From Pontederia crassipes (Eukaryota; Streptophyta; Magnoliopsida; Commelinales; Pontederiaceae): a DNA stretch of 64,000 bases. The stretch covers positions 4,457,001 to 4,521,000 of the forward strand of contig JAUKPH010000017.1 in assembly GCA_030549335.1 (NCBI GenBank). The letters run 5' to 3'. The position numbers and the translations under genes were made by a program. Under the pieces are notes generated by a model that searched no databases, was not told where the DNA came from, and worked only from the letters and a program-made list of their open reading frames with translations. Below, piece after piece: positions 14,285-27,891 of the stretch (its first letter is position 1; every line of letters begins with the position of its first letter).

Positions 14285-15830
14285 AAATGAGTCATTTCAT
14301 GATTATTCTACTATCATGTTATATATAATGTTTTATATATCATAATAAATTGATGGCCAAATTAGAAGGTAAAATCGTTTCTAAACAAATGATATTGAAA
14401 ATGAGGAGTGACATTCAAAATTTAAATGCGGTCATTAACAACTCAAATGGTAACATAAAATAGTTAATGCTTTCTTTTGTGTTCCCAAGTCATGAAATTT
14501 CTTAACCAGTTGATGTTTAGGCATATTAATGATTAAAAAAATGATGGTGTATGCTTATTTTATCCAACTCGTTTGTTCTCTTTTTACCCACCCGAAAGGA
14601 AGAATATTTCTACTTTTTTAAAATAAATATTTATATGCGAAAAATGTGATATGTTATTATGTGATGCATTAATGATAAATATATTTCCATGTGCAAAGCA
14701 TTCATGTACCTCGGGTCATAAACAAATCTATTAATATGATGCGCTCTGGATCCGATCATATCCAAAGCATGTGCTGACCATGCAAATCAAATCTAAGCCA
14801 AAGTGCTCCTGCTCAAGATCCAATCAGGCCACCGGCACAGATTTTATGATATATGAGGTCAACCCCCTCTTGTAGCCCCAAATTTACATTTTTATACTTC
14901 AGAGTAAAATGATGTGTACAGATTAAAATTAAATTTATGACGTGAAGTAAATGTGCTAAATTATCTTAGTTTCTATTTTTTTAGTGGCCAATTTTGAGTG
15001 TCTAAGAAATGACGTCGACGTTAGAAAACACATTATTCATAAATTAAAAGTCAGGCTCACTATCGAGTTTGATTAGATTCGCTTTGAATTGTGTATTTAA
15101 TAATAGCAGATGAGGCTTTCAACATAAATATTCAGAATTCAAATTTAAAATCTCATTTAAACGAGGAGAACCAGCTTACAACTCCATCGGGAATTGATAT
15201 TTTGATTTAAAATTTGATTAATGGCATCCATGTTATAGTATCTTAAATTTTGAAAAAAAATATTCCTTTAGTCCGAAAGATAATAAATATAACAATCAAT
15301 CGATTATTTTAGTTTCTTTGTGGTCATGTTTCTCATGAGAATGATGAATCCGAGTGAAATCAAGTGCATTTCGTATAAATTAAATTCATGTTGTATTCAT
15401 CAAATAAATATGCTATCATAAATATGAAGTAAACATGTACAAGTAAAATTATGTATGAATGGGTACATCCAAGTGATTCTTTGAACTTTAGATATTCTCG
15501 GCAACAATTTAATCTCAGTTTTAGCAACATATTTACATTTTTTTGTTTGCGAACATAATTTACATTAATGATTTTATAAATCTTTTTATATGTTAATTTA
15601 TATATTTTTAGCAGGTTTTTGGTCTTCACCTTATAACACTTTTTTTGGTCGGAAACTGTTAGTAATAATTTGATGGGAAGGAAAGATGCAGAGAGCTGCT
15701 GCTCTGTTTCTTTCACAAAGTTGCCATGAAGCAAAGTAATTGCAGAAAAAATGGCGATAAGGCGGGATGAAAGGGAGGGAGAGAGAGAGAGAGAGGGGGG
15801 AAGGGAGGGAGGTAAAGATGGGATTATTAT
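14285..15830. other. Intergenic DNA upstream of the ERF gene
   Basis: AT-rich, with no coding sequence I can support. It becomes purine-rich (GAGA and GGGA runs) from about 15770 on approach to the ERF promoter. Confidence 0.5.
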
Positions 15831-15950
15831 TGAGCTATAAAGAAAGAGAAAAAAGAAATGACCGAGAAAAGTAGATGGAGGGAAGGTGGTGGGGGAGAGA
15901 GAAAGAGACAGTGACAGAGAGAGAGGAGAGGAGAGAGAGAGAGAGATATG
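15771..15950. repeat. GA-rich purine tract in the ERF promoter and leader
   Basis: Runs of (GA)n and GGGA at 15771-15812 and 15888-15946 flank the likely TATA box and continue into the leader. Such tracts are common in plant core promoters and bind GAGA-type factors, but binding here is inference. Confidence 0.8.
15835..15841 (+). promoter_or_regulatory. Probable TATA box of the ERF gene
   Basis: CTATAAA lies about 470 bp before the ERF start codon, just ahead of GA-rich leader sequence. It would place transcription start near 15865-15875. No closer TATA-like element was seen in the GC-rich leader. Confidence 0.45.
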
Positions 15951-16308
15951 TGGGGAAAGCGGTAGAAGGAAGAAACCCATCAGCTCAAGCCTTGGTTTGG
16001 TTGTGTGGGGGCCCGAAACACGCATACGCCTCCCCCCATCGCTACTCGGTGGAGATTACTACGACTACGCGGAACCCAAAAAGGAAGAAGAAGACGAAGA
16101 CGGAGGAGAAGGAAGTGGTAGTGGAGAAGGAGAAGACTCTTCTTCTCATCATCCCCTTCCTTCTTTCCTTCCTTCCTTCCTCCTCTGCACCGCCTTGTCG
16201 TCTCCTTCATCACCACAGACCGTAAAGGAGCCACCTTTATCGCTTTCTTCACTTCCTTCAATATCTCTCTCTCCCCTGTCCGATCATCGTTGCGAAGGCG
16301 CGTCGGAG

Positions 16309-16938
16309 ATGCCGAAGGGACGATCAACGGCTGTCACTCTGGCGGCGGCGGCGGACCCGGCCACGGAGACGCGGTTCCGCGGCGTTCGCAAGAGGCCTTG
16401 GGGCCGCTTCGCCGCCGAGATCCGGGACCCCTGGAAGAAGGCCCGGGTCTGGCTCGGCACCTTCGACTCCGCCGAGGACGCCGCCCGCGCCTACGACGCC
16501 GCCGCGCGCGCCCTGCGGGGCTCCAAGGCCAAGACCAACTTCCCTTACCCGGACCACCCCAATCCGTCGTCTCATCTCCCCCATCCGCCTCCTTCCTCGG
16601 CCGACGTCGGCCCCTTCCGCCGCCAGCCGCCGCCTCAGCGGCCGACGTCCAGCAGCCACAGCAGCACGGTGGAGTCCTTCAGCGGGCCGCGCCAGCCGTC
16701 CTCCTCGGCGGCCCTGATCCCCCGGCCATCGAACCTCAGGAAGCAGCCGTATCCACGGCCGCCTCCGCGTGAACTCGCTGGCGAGGAGGACTGCCACAGC
16801 GACTGCGGATCGTCATCCTCCGTCGTGGACGACGACGGCGACGTCGCCTCCGCCTGCCGGCGGCCGTTCCCCTTCGACCTCAACTTGCTTCCACCATCGG
16901 ACGAAGATTTCCACCACGCCACCGCTCTCCGCCTCTGA
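16309..16938 (+). CDS. AP2/ERF transcriptional repressor, group VIII, EAR motif
   Basis: This 209-residue, single-exon protein binds GCC-box DNA in the nucleus and probably represses ethylene, stress or development genes. One AP2/ERF domain spans residues 22-81 ([20 protein letters not shown] to about KTNFPYP). It has the ERF-type Ala and Asp at domain positions 14 and 19, WLG at 48-50 and RAYD at 60-63. A Ser/Pro-rich linker follows, then an acidic patch and the EAR repression motif DLNLLPP at 190-196, near the C-terminus. In this family EAR motifs recruit TOPLESS-type corepressors. Domain plus C-terminal DLN-box indicates the ERF3/ERF4/ERF12-type class II repressors; the exact orthologue is unclear. 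I chose this ATG because it gives the usual short N-terminus, but the frame is open for a further 141 codons upstream (ATG at 15886). Third codon positions are extremely GC-rich, as in grasses and other commelinids. Confidence 0.95.
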   Translation: MPKGRSTAVTLAAAADPATETRFRGVRKRPWGRFAAEIRDPWKKARVWLGTFDSAEDAARAYDAAARALRGSKAKTNFPYPDHPNPSSHLPHPPPSSADVGPFRRQPPPQRPTSSSHSSTVESFSGPRQPSSSAALIPRPSNLRKQPYPRPPPRELAGEEDCHSDCGSSSSVVDDDGDVASACRRPFPFDLNLLPPSDEDFHHATALRL

Positions 16939-17240
16939 CGAGAACGACGACGACACTGCGTGAGAGGATTTGGATGAGATAAAGAGGGTAATAAAAGGGG
17001 AAAATCTGTCCTTTTCTTGTCCTCTTCCTCTCTTTTTGTCTTCTAATCGTCTGATTTCCCGTAAGGTCATAAATTACTTACAATCTTTCAAGTTTTCGCT
17101 TAAATCTTCTTATGTATGGGGCTGGAGATTTCAAGGTAGTATGAACTCGAGGACTTGGGTGGTATCTGGGATCATTGCTGAGATTTGATTCAGATCTGTG
17201 TCCTCGTTCTTCATCTTTGTACAAAACATATCTACCTAAA
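16939..17240 (+). other. Probable 3' UTR of the ERF gene
   Basis: GC content drops sharply after the TGA stop. T-rich sequence follows, with an ATTAATGAATGAG stretch near 17240 that could serve as a plant-type polyadenylation region. The end is inferred, not marked by a clear signal. Confidence 0.35.
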
Positions 17241-20150
17241 TTAATGAATGAGAAAGAGAGAGAGAGATCGAAAAAAGAGCTCTAGTTACAATTCTACTTC
17301 TCCGATTATCCCAAATCCTTCTGGATCTCGATGTTTGCTGTGTTTCGACATGAATGATAACTTTTACAGGGACTGTTTTTTCTCATTTTCTATGGAGAAG
17401 TGGCTGCAACAAAAGAAGAAAGGGTTTGCTTGGGGGCTAATTGAGAGATCAAGAGATCTATTAAGCTTGCCCTTAGCTTGATGGTTTGTATCTTCATTCA
17501 ACTAGTTAGTGGGTTTACTCCCATTTCCAGCATATCAGATTCAGGGAAGATGATGGACCTAGGGTTATGGTCAGGCCGACGCAGTTGTGTTTTCCATTTG
17601 TGGTTGCTGAAACTACTCGGACAGGCATGAATGAAGTGTAGTTTCATATAAACTGGCATTTGCGATGGAAATTTTCCAACCAGATATAGTTTTCTTGGAT
17701 TATGGACTTGCACATTGAGTTCCATCTCAAGGTTACAATTATAGTTCTGCATTGGACCTTTTTATCTGTTTAGACTGGTTAATATTTTGCGTTTGTATGG
17801 GCCAAATCTGCAACATTTGATGGTTGGATTTCTTCATTAGTAGTGCTATCATCATATGCAGTTGGAAGATTTGTTTCTTGATATCTTGCCTGATTTTCTA
17901 TTTTGCTTCATTGTCGATATGAATAAGCCATTGGTCAATGGTTCAAAGTGCAAGGATCCTGCCAGTTAAAGCTACCGCGAGATTATCTATCTGTCGAACC
18001 GATTTGTTGAATGCTGAACCTTGTGACCTCACCTGTAATCCTTTTATTGGTCAATTTCATTTATTGTTGGCATTGTATTGGCCATACAATTTCAGGATGA
18101 TCACTTTTATGGTCCTTGACAGGCTGAGCCACATGCAGGATTAACTCTTCTCATATATCAAATTATCAGGGAGTGCAGTGAGTAGATCTGTTGATACTTT
18201 TTCTGTTCTGTTAAGCTTGTTTACTAATGTTAGGCTGTTTATATCAATTAAGTAATTAGGTCTCCAATATCTTCTTGAACCACACCTACTAGTGGTATTT
18301 TCACAAGTTAAAATTGCATTCTTGCAACCGTTTCACCTCTTAATTTGTCTTTCTTCTCATGAAATGTTTCTACTTTCTAATTATCATGGACCAGTGAGGT
18401 GAAATGCATTTCCTGTCTGCTTGACTAGATCGTTGTCAGGGAGCTTTTCGAATTGTCTTTTTTTTTCTCTCAGCAACCATAAGATTCTTAAGTATGTCAA
18501 TCAAAATTATCCATCCTGAATCCCTGAGTACTTTTGTTGTCCTTCAATTTTCAATCGCGTGCACCTTTTGTTTGTCAGAATACCTGAATTGTTGTCAACA
18601 TTGAGACATAGGTTGTATGTTTCCTGCACTGCTTTACAAGATTTTGTTGAGTGAGCAGTGTGCAGACTAATTCCTGAATTGGGACTCGAATGCTTTTTTT
18701 GTTTCCCTATCAAACTGCTCTAATTCCAATTCAGGAGTTAGTGTGAGAGTATTTATGTGCCGATGGTGCATTTCCTTTTCTGTACTTGGATCTTTAACTT
18801 GTTAGCATCTGACTTGTCTACCAACATATGTTTTCAGTTGTGCCCTCAGCCCTGCACATTTGTCATCATAACTCTTCTATTCATGTGAGGGGCTTCCAAG
18901 CCCTCTTTTTGCAGGAAGAGAAGACTCTTTCTTTTTGCTTCATCTGTGTGCTGTGTAGCAGGCACTGTGAATTCAAAGTGCATGACATCTTTGATATCAT
19001 AAAAATTCTGGTTTATTCTTTAGGGTTGATGTGTTGGAAGGTTATATGTAGTTGCTGTTTAATCAACGGCAATGAGTGTATTCTCTTGTTAATGGTGGAG
19101 CAAGCTTTGCTTGCTTCTAATTCAAGTGTTGCTTTTCCCTTGGCGGAAGCAAACTATATAATAATGCGTTTGGTCGGTGCACCGAACTGTTGGCCTTCAT
19201 TTGTCCCATTTTCTCTCTCATTGGGCAGTGAGACTTGTGCATTTGGTGGTTGCTAGCATGTTACAACATTTCCAAAGTACTATATCGTAATTAATGTGTA
19301 GGGGAAGGAGATTAGTAAAAGCTTGGGGAGTGTTTTCTATATGTGCCTTGGGAGCTTTGTTGCCTGCACCGTCCATCCATTATATAATTGACCAGCAGGT
19401 AAAGCAAGACCAAGAAGGTAATGTATATGATGCCTTGTTCATCTTTGGCGGTTTGGACTTTGGAGAAGGTGGCAATGAAACAATCTTTCTACTGATGCGT
19501 TTTGCTCAGTTATTTATATTTTGTAGAATAAAATTAGAGGATCCATTTGAAAAATAACATGAATATAATTGAAAGATCATTGTGTAAATTTACTTCCTGA
19601 CTAAACCGTGATATCGGGGATATCGGGGGAGAGAGAGAGAGAGTGATGCTCTTACAAATAGTTAGGCACAACTGTTTGCAGGTGATGATGAAATTGTCTC
19701 TACGTAGCAAAATCTTGGAAGTGAAAAACAAAAAAAAGGGTTCAAGGTTGTGATGAGACAGGTGGTCTGCACAGTTCCACGACCCTGAATACCTTTTACT
19801 TTTTTATTTCTCTCTCTCTACTCTACTCTTGATGCAGTTGCCACGCCACAAGTCAGTGAGCACACAAAGTTTTGGTTCTGAAGGAGGAAGGCATCGTGTC
19901 ATGTTTGGTTGGGTTGGGCAGTAGAATCCATTCAATTGAGAGAGAGAGAGAGAGAGAGGATGATGTCAAATTTGATATGGCTTCTGAGAGGTGACAGGCT
20001 ACGGGTTGTGCTTTGTGATTGCAGAAGAGAATATATTGCCTCGCAATCGAATCAGTGTAATAATTGGAATTATGATCGAGACTTTGTGTGTGCGCGCGCC
20101 AGAGGTACGTACGATGTTACAACGCCAAGATAACAATAGATCGACTCATT
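17241..20150. other. Moderate-GC non-repetitive DNA downstream of the ERF gene, no supported gene
   Basis: The stretch is T-rich on the plus strand, like plant UTR, intron or lncRNA sequence, and unlike the AT-rich transposon blocks. The longest frame (18828-19256, 142 codons) has no recognisable domain, and its codon use lacks the GC bias of the host genes. A small hairpin lies at 18667-18741, and GA runs occur at 19627-19642 and 19939-19958. It may be a non-coding transcript or former genic sequence; I cannot tell. Confidence 0.4.
18667..18741. repeat. Small imperfect hairpin
   Basis: CTAATTCCTGAATTGG (18667-18682) pairs with CCAATTCAGGAGTTAG (18726-18741), 16 positions with one mismatch or wobble and a loop of about 43 nt. 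No known plant microRNA is recognisable in the arms. Confidence 0.6.
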
Positions 20151-21079
20151 TCAGTTAAACAAAATTTCAAATTCGAATTTTTTTTATTTATCATTGTTAA
20201 ATATACGACGTAGATGATTTTATCAAATTAGTTAATTTTAATGATAAATTACGTAATTATTAATGTCGTGCAGCTTAGATTGTCCCCACCGAGGGCTGAT
20301 TAAAGAAAAAAAAAGACTGATCAGACAGGACATGGACGGAAGCAAGCAGAAAACTGAAAAAATAAACTAAAATTTAAAGATGTCTTCTCAATTAGACTTC
20401 ATTTTCAGATGAGCATTTTAGCACCAGCTGGTGGTGTAATGATTAATTAAAATCTTTGGAAAGCTTATCGAGAGAAATTATGTATTTCCACCAAAAAAAT
20501 TTGAATAAAAAAAAAGAGGCAAAAGCACGAAAAGGAATGGGCATGAAATCCGTTTTTTTTTTCAATTAAAAGTTAACCATTTAGGATGACTATCCCATGG
20601 TGGCATTGCTACCTAATAAAATTATATTCGTACTTTCTCTCTCTCCTTCCCTTACGCAAGATGTCACATGGGAGATTGAGTTGCAATTATTAATACTCTT
20701 TCTTCTTCTCCTCCTTTTCATTATTCTCATATTTTTTTCTTTTCTTTTCATTGTTTGTGCGTGCTTGCTTCAATAACAGAACTAGAAAGAACACACACAA
20801 GAAATCTACCCAAACATCAAAATAGGTGTTTTCAGCCAATCCAAATTTATTCATTAGGGCAGTTTCCTTCGTAAATAAAGTTTTAGAATAATTCGATGTT
20901 CCAGAGAATATGACCAAACACGACGTTTATTGCAAAACCACCTAGAAGATCACGAAACCATAGTATATATCTCAATTTGAAGTATATTTCTATTTTGCTA
21001 AAATACTATAATAGAGATATTATACATCTTTTCATTTTTTCATCGTGATTTTATTTTTCATTATTTAATTATATAGTAT

Positions 21080-21083
<4 letters not shown>
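20151..21083. other. AT-rich intergenic DNA, no gene seen
   Basis: Low-complexity A- and T-runs with short open frames only. A T/C-rich stretch at 20693-20755 encodes spurious Lys/Glu repeats on the minus strand. Confidence 0.45.

Positions 21084-21161
<78 letters not shown>
21084..21161. repeat. (TAA)n microsatellite, about 26 units
   Basis: Pure trinucleotide run, the third such array in the window. Confidence 0.95.
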
Positions 21162-21164
<3 letters not shown>

Positions 21165-22026
21165 TAAATGTAAATTATTTATAATAAAATATTTAACTAT
21201 AAAATATGAAACTTATTTCTTTTCAACCAAATAAAAGATAGAATAAAAATATAGTTGGAATACTATATTATTCAGAATAAAATTTGTTATTCTTGAAAAA
21301 CTATTCTTTAACCAAATGGCATCCGAGTTTCTGTTGGATCAAGCATGCTTGAAGGTTTTATGCCACGTCTCAATATTCAACAAAAAGGCAATTTAATAGT
21401 TTGATAAATTAATTAGAATTTTAATACATTATAGAATATTAGAAAATAAATCATATTGAGGATAGAAATTATAATTAAGAATTTCAATTTGAATTGAGAT
21501 CTAAATTTTGATCCTACAAATATTTCAGTGAATATTTTAATAATATTTAATGCTGAAAATTAATAAATGTTAATATTAATTATTTAATCAATTTCGAAAA
21601 TGATATTTAATTAGATATAAAATACGAATTTTAAAATAATAGATAGTGTTGAATTAGATTAAATTAATATGTTAAACCAAAATTAATTATAATAAAGATT
21701 GGTTAAAGGGATAAATGTGGATTAATTAAACGATAAAATTTGATTGCGATAGATATTTTAGTTAAAATGTAATTGGGAATTAAAAACATTACAAATAGGG
21801 CTCCAGATTTTGGCTTTCACTCGTTCCTCCCCTCTCTTTTCTTTTTACGACGAATGCGGGTAATCATAGTTCACAGTCGACCTGATAACCGATATCTTGC
21901 GAGTGAGAAATCCAATTGGATGACGAATACTGATAGTGAACAACGAAATTCGTCAGACAGGATGCCACTTGGTTGATCGGCTAACCATAGGTGTAATTTT
22001 TTTCGAGAGATAAAGGCCAGAAGAAA

Positions 22027-23983
22027 TGTAACAACCAACAAAAAAAGAAATAAAGAATTTAAAATCGTAACAGCTAACAAAAGATAAAAGAAAAATTTAA
22101 ATGCAAATCCCAATTAAAATAGAAGAGGCCGGTTAGAAACATAAGGTTTAGACCAATAGGAGAAGTAGATCAAATCTAAGTAGGAAAGAAATCTTATCAG
22201 ATGAGATAAATACGCAAGATTAAATAAGAGAGGAATTAAATAGATAGAAATCCATCAAGCATAAACCCTTGGCTCCTAAACCTCACGACCTCTTCCCTCT
22301 ACCTCGTTGGTCCTTCTCTCGTGCGGGAACAGAGGAGCAAGGCTCCCTAAGGCGGCTCAGGAGTTGATCTGTCAAGGGAAGAACATCAGCGAAAGGGCAG
22401 GGAAGAAGAACAGGGCAGCACACGTAGGAAACAGGGAGAAAATAGGGGACGCGGCCGTTAATCAAATTCCGACGAATCGAAGAACGAATTAACCATGAAC
22501 CGAGGTGGGTGAATCGAAATCACCTTGCATGACATCTGAATTGTCCCAATTTATGTCCTAATCATTATGAAAAGAAAAGAACAAGAATAGGGTTCAAGTT
22601 ATTGTTCTAATTATTTGATTTCTTGAATTCTTTGATTGGTTGACTGTTTGCATGCATAATTCATTGTTTGTCATTCTATTGTTGTGTGATTGATTTACTA
22701 GGAGATAGAAACTAGGTTAGGAGGAGATTGCATCGAAGAATTGATTAAATTCAAAAGTCTACAACTTTCTGTACGCTGACCGGTCCGCATGCATTGTGAC
22801 AATCGGTCGATCGATAACCTGCCTACCACCATTTTTCTGCATACGTCGACCGGTCGACCGATCCCTACCCACCGGTCGACCGTTTCATTGAACGGATCGA
22901 CCGACTCGATTAACCCGAATCAGCCAACTGATCGACCGATCTGAATAGACCGGTCGATCGATCAACAAACTACCGATCGATCGATTCCCTAGAAAACTTT
23001 TTACTATATTTATTAATTATTTTATTTTTATCCAGATATTGCTTTTATATAGAATTGATCCTATTGTCTGACCCCACAGAGATCCCTCACTGATTTACAT
23101 GATCTACTCTCTTATTGATTTATTTTCTCATTGATCCTATCGTATCTATTGAATCAAGAATAAAGAGCCACAAGTTGTTAAAAGTGATTAATAAGTTCAG
23201 ATGAAAAATTAATCATAGGTTACTAGTCCAAGCCAAGTGCAGCAAGATAAGAGTAGCTCCCTTGGTCAGGGTTTGATCACCCACTGATCCGCACAATGTC
23301 GTATCGTTTGCTGGGCATACCCCAAGAACTAAAGACACCTAAAGTCACCATGATTGCTAATTAATAACCAAGATTAAGAAGCATGTTCAAGTTAGCTACT
23401 GTCATGATTTCCAAGTATGCTATAAGTTTATGTTTATTAATCATCATGTTACTCTCTTGATTCATGATATCCTCTGATCTTATCCTTGTCATGATCTATG
23501 ATGTTGCCATGTTATCCTTTCAAGTTCAAGTCATGCATGATTATTTGTCTCTGATTATTTTATTCATGCATTGTATATCATGTGGTTCTCCACTAGTCTG
23601 TAAAGCTTACGGGAGGACCTCCTCCCCTGTGTCTGATTTCCACAAGACCATGTCAGTGACGTGGTGGAGTAGGCATGTGATGATGAAGCTCTGACGATAG
23701 GACAGCACATGAACCATAGGATTTCTTAGAGTGTTTATTAGTTTTAGTTACCTTCCGCATTTTAGAATCATAATGTAAAACTTATTTTATTTTCTTAGCA
23801 ATGATATAGCCACTTTTTAGACTTCCGCATATTTATGTTACCTTCCTTTATTTTATTATTTTTTCGCTGACGTGTCTCGATTCTTAAGTGAGATATGATC
23901 AAAGTTATGGTCAAGTATAGCATGCCGTAGCGCTTTCAGATTGGTCTTCGCCACGTGGCGGGGGTCGATTTGCGGGCGTTACA
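22027..23983 (+). repeat. 5' LTR of the 22027-29882 element
   Basis: About 1.96 kb, starting TGTAACAACC and ending GGCGTTACA. It contains a palindrome cluster (CGGTCGACCG variants) at about 22780-22990. The 61-codon frame at 22307 recurs in the other LTR simply because the LTRs are copies. Confidence 0.9.
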
Positions 23984-23986
23984 TTT

Positions 23987-24002
23987 ATGATATCAGAGCC
24001 TA
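23987..24002 (+). other. Primer-binding site of the 22027-29882 element
   Basis: TGATATCAGAGCC lies three bases after the 5' LTR and resembles the TGGTATCAGAGC complement of initiator Met-tRNA used by many plant LTR elements. Confidence 0.65.
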
Positions 24003-27000
24003 AATTCAGGACTCTTGACGTCCTGGTGTATAGAATAGTATGATATTAGTTCATGTGCTATCGCCGAGCAGTCGTCATACCCTCCACCGTAAAGTACAAG
24101 TAAGATCTTTCCTTCTTTGAGTTATTTTTTATCGATGTGTTGATATGTATTTCACATGAGTGGTTGATTCCTAAGAAGGTTATTCTGTATGGTAAGAATC
24201 AACTTAAATGTTATTAGGGATTAGACCAAAAAGGGTCATAAAGGTTACAAACAAATTGGAACAGAATAAGTAACAAGCATGTGGATAAATATACCTACGT
24301 GAATAATAAGTCTTATAGATATTTAAAGAATAAAATATAAGAAACAATTATGTTTCTTATAATTAATGTTTTCCATCTCTTTCATGATCATCCTATTCAT
24401 GGACTTCTTCTGCTAACTGCAACAGTATGAAGAGAAAAATGAATAGGCATATCAGTTGCAAAGAGATGTAGAGTTAAGAAAGAAACGAGGAAATTGTAGA
24501 GTAATTAAAGGATTCGACTCACACAACACGTAGGTGTGAGATGATTTCAAATAGTTGAAGTAAAAATCAAGCATGCCTAAGTTATGATATATCGTCATGA
24601 CTTATGTGGGTTCCATTAGTCTACCAATATAGGGGTTTAATAAATTATCTTATATGTTTATGTTGATAAGCATGGATCCATAATGCTTCTTGCGCCTTAG
24701 ACTTCATATGATCCCTTTATTATGTAGATAAAGGTCCTAAGCAAAATTTAAATTAGTTATACGAATTTCTAATTAGATTACTTTATATTGGAAATAAGAA
24801 TTAGAAAGATTAATCATGTTCAAGTTATGTAAGATTAGTTAGATAATAATTTAAATATTAGTGAGCTGCCCAATAATCATGTATAAGGTATGGATGGACA
24901 AATATAGAAGCTTAAAGTGTTCAGAAGTCACCTTGGCTTGAATAAATGTTAGAAGGAATTTTCAATGAGTAAGTGACTGTCTAAATTAATCGAACATTTA
25001 AATCTAGCATATTCATATGCATATGTACATATAACATAGTATACTTATAAATATATAAAGATAAATAAATAAATAATTAGATTTAACTAACTTAGTTTAG
25101 TACATAGTATATTTGAAATTTTATTAATATGAAGTATATTTTTAAATAGCCATTATTAAAGAATGAATTCTCTATCATCGCAATGTATATATATTTTCAA
25201 AATAGACTAATATGGTTAATACAAGATTTATATAAGAATAAGCAAGGCATGAAAGGGTTAAAATGAATGTGAGAAATTTTGAAAAGATTTAAGGTCTCTT
25301 ACCTGAGATATACTTGAGGAGGATATGAGCCTCCAGCCATTAAGTATTAAAAGATCAAAACACCAAGTGATGAAATTTTTAGAAAGTATGGGGGGTTAAA
25401 GTAAAGTATGAGAAATTTTATAAGTCCCTTATAAGATTTCTGGAAAAGCAAGTTATGCACCCGAGAGGGATGATTATGCAAGTTTTAATTGATTTATCTT
25501 GATTATTGATATAATTATAATTTCCATAATAATGTCAAAACGTATAGGGTATTTAATCATATAATCATGGTTGATGGTTCAAGAGGAAAAATAAATTATA
25601 TATATGTTTAAATAATGGGTTAAGCAAGCCATCAGATGATATATAGAATGTCATCTAAAATGCAAGATATAAGATGATATATAGAATGTTCTCTAAGATG
25701 CCTTTACATCAATATGATGAAAAATGTTCAAGATTTTATCTTGATCAAGTGAACCACTTATGATTTGATCATAAGTCTTATAAATGGATTAGTTCTCCTT
25801 TCCAACTTAAAAGTTATCTCGACCCTCTCCCATGTACTACAAGATATCGTTAATGCAAAGGACCATGAAATGATGCACGAAGAAGAAGAATAATTGCTTG
25901 TCTTCTGTTTTGTTGATTGTTTTGTTTTCTTGTCTTGTTGTTTGAATTCATTCCATGTGTTCACTTGCATTCATGATGTTTTACTAAGGACTTATGTTAG
26001 AGCATGTGCACAAATGGTTTTGTTCATTAAGAATTAGATTGTACCATAAGATCGACCCCTCATCGTAGATATCATTCGACCTTAATATTGATTCAGAGTG
26101 TTTCAAGATACCCGATGAAAGAACTTATGGTGGTAAAATATAACCCCTGACCTCCTATGAAATTATATGATATGACATTGCAAGAACCAGATCAATGTAG
26201 TCAAATAAGTTGTCTTCCACTCAAAAGCTAAATGATTATGATGATATTTAGAGTAGGGTCACATCAAACTTAGGTCATCGTGAAAGTTATTGATCTAAAT
26301 TGACTTTATAAAATGATGATTGACATGATTCCATCACCAATTTTATCGAATCATATGATGATGCCATTATCTACGATGATGGACAATGTTCTTAGTGATC
26401 GTATTGATCCTTACACGACATAGGCTACCCGATAAGGACGATGACCCTATGAAAATAACTTCATACCATTAAGTCCATTCTAGAGATACTAATGGCGATT
26501 GAAGATAAGATCTTTTCTTCACATCGATTAGAGACTTCTTTGGAGGATTGTGATGGGATTCCTATTTGATTCTTCCTTCTAAGATGTATAAGTATTATGC
26601 AAAAAGAAGAAGATAGTTACTGATATTCAAATCGTCTAAAAGGTTATTGTTAGAGGTTGGGTGTCATGTCGACCTCCTTTCAAATATGACCATGATCTCC
26701 AATGCCCCATGACACATGAACTGAAAAGATAAATTTAATAACCTTAAGACAAGGGGTTCATGAGACCAGGGTCTCATTTCTACATGTTACACTTCTTTTG
26801 TAAAGAAGAATAATGACTCTATGAATCTAGGGATTTAGTAACAAATTGTTAAATAAAACAACCATCAAGACATAAGTGTCTATTACCATGCAAAGATGAC
26901 ATATTTAAGGCTAGGTGTTCTCAAGATCAATCTATGGAGTGAGTACCGACAGTTTTGAGTTGCTGAAGAAGATGTAATGAAGATAATTTTCCTGACACTG

Positions 27001-27891
27001 AATTATCACTATAAATTGAGTGATGCCATTGGACTAAGAACACCCCTCAAACCTTTAGGTTCTCACGAACATTGTGTTCAAACTATGCCTACATTTAGGT
27101 AGAAAAGATTGAAGTGTTCATCGATCAAAAGAGTCTTAGGTATGCTTTCTTTTAGTAGTACGCTAATATGTGACAATGAAGATGACATGAAGTTTGAAAG
27201 AATCTGAGTTCTCCATGAAGCACCATTTTGGTAAAAATGAACTCGGTTACATATACACTCAAACACAAGTGATACTCGCTAGGCTTCATGAGGCTGCGTA
27301 TGAAATGTTGGAGGAACTAAGCATGTGAAAACCAAATGATAAAGTCCTAAAGAGAGCAATACTAGATGAATAACATAAGCTTGGGTTGCGGTCCATTTAG
27401 AAATAAGTCTTATAAAGAGTATTAGATGAATATTATAAGTCTGGATTACGATCAATTTGGAAAGTACAAGAAGTATAAGGATGTAACCATAAGCTTGGGT
27501 TGCGATCCATTCGGGAAGGACACGGATGTATAAGGATGAACAAATAGTAATGACATGAAACATAGAGATACGAAAATATGTCCCAAGTGCCCAGCATGTC
27601 AAGTGGAAAAAAAATATAGAGCATTAGCAATTCTAGGAGATGATGATGCAAGACGTTAAGAATTCGTAGACTTGTTCTTCGCTGAGTATCCAGCACGCAT
27701 CGTGGAGCGCAAGGTGCAACGTCAGAAGAACATGGATGTAACCATGGTCAGAGTAGCTTGGCATTTCCATAAAGGCAATGATGCAACATCGAAACTCGAA
27801 TCGGAAATGCGCCAAGAACTTTCACATCCTTTCAGTAAACCCTCTACCTAGTGCAAAATTCGAGGACGGATTTTCTTTTAAGGGGTAAGAA
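24003..27891 (+). other. Decayed internal region of the 22027-29882 element
   Basis: No gag or pol frame remains. A threefold tandem stretch at about 27360-27535 resembles the start of the integrase zinc-finger segment as seen in the element at 52448. The AAGGGGTAAGAA purine tract ends the region. Confidence 0.6.

Noticed and set aside
15980-16327. Long minus- and plus-frame ORFs overlapping the ERF gene (15980-17070)
   Set aside because: Shadows of GC-rich coding sequence and purine tracts; only the AP2 frame has a domain.
18828-19256. 142-codon frame downstream of the ERF gene
   Set aside because: No domain, no GC-biased codons, no plausible gene context.
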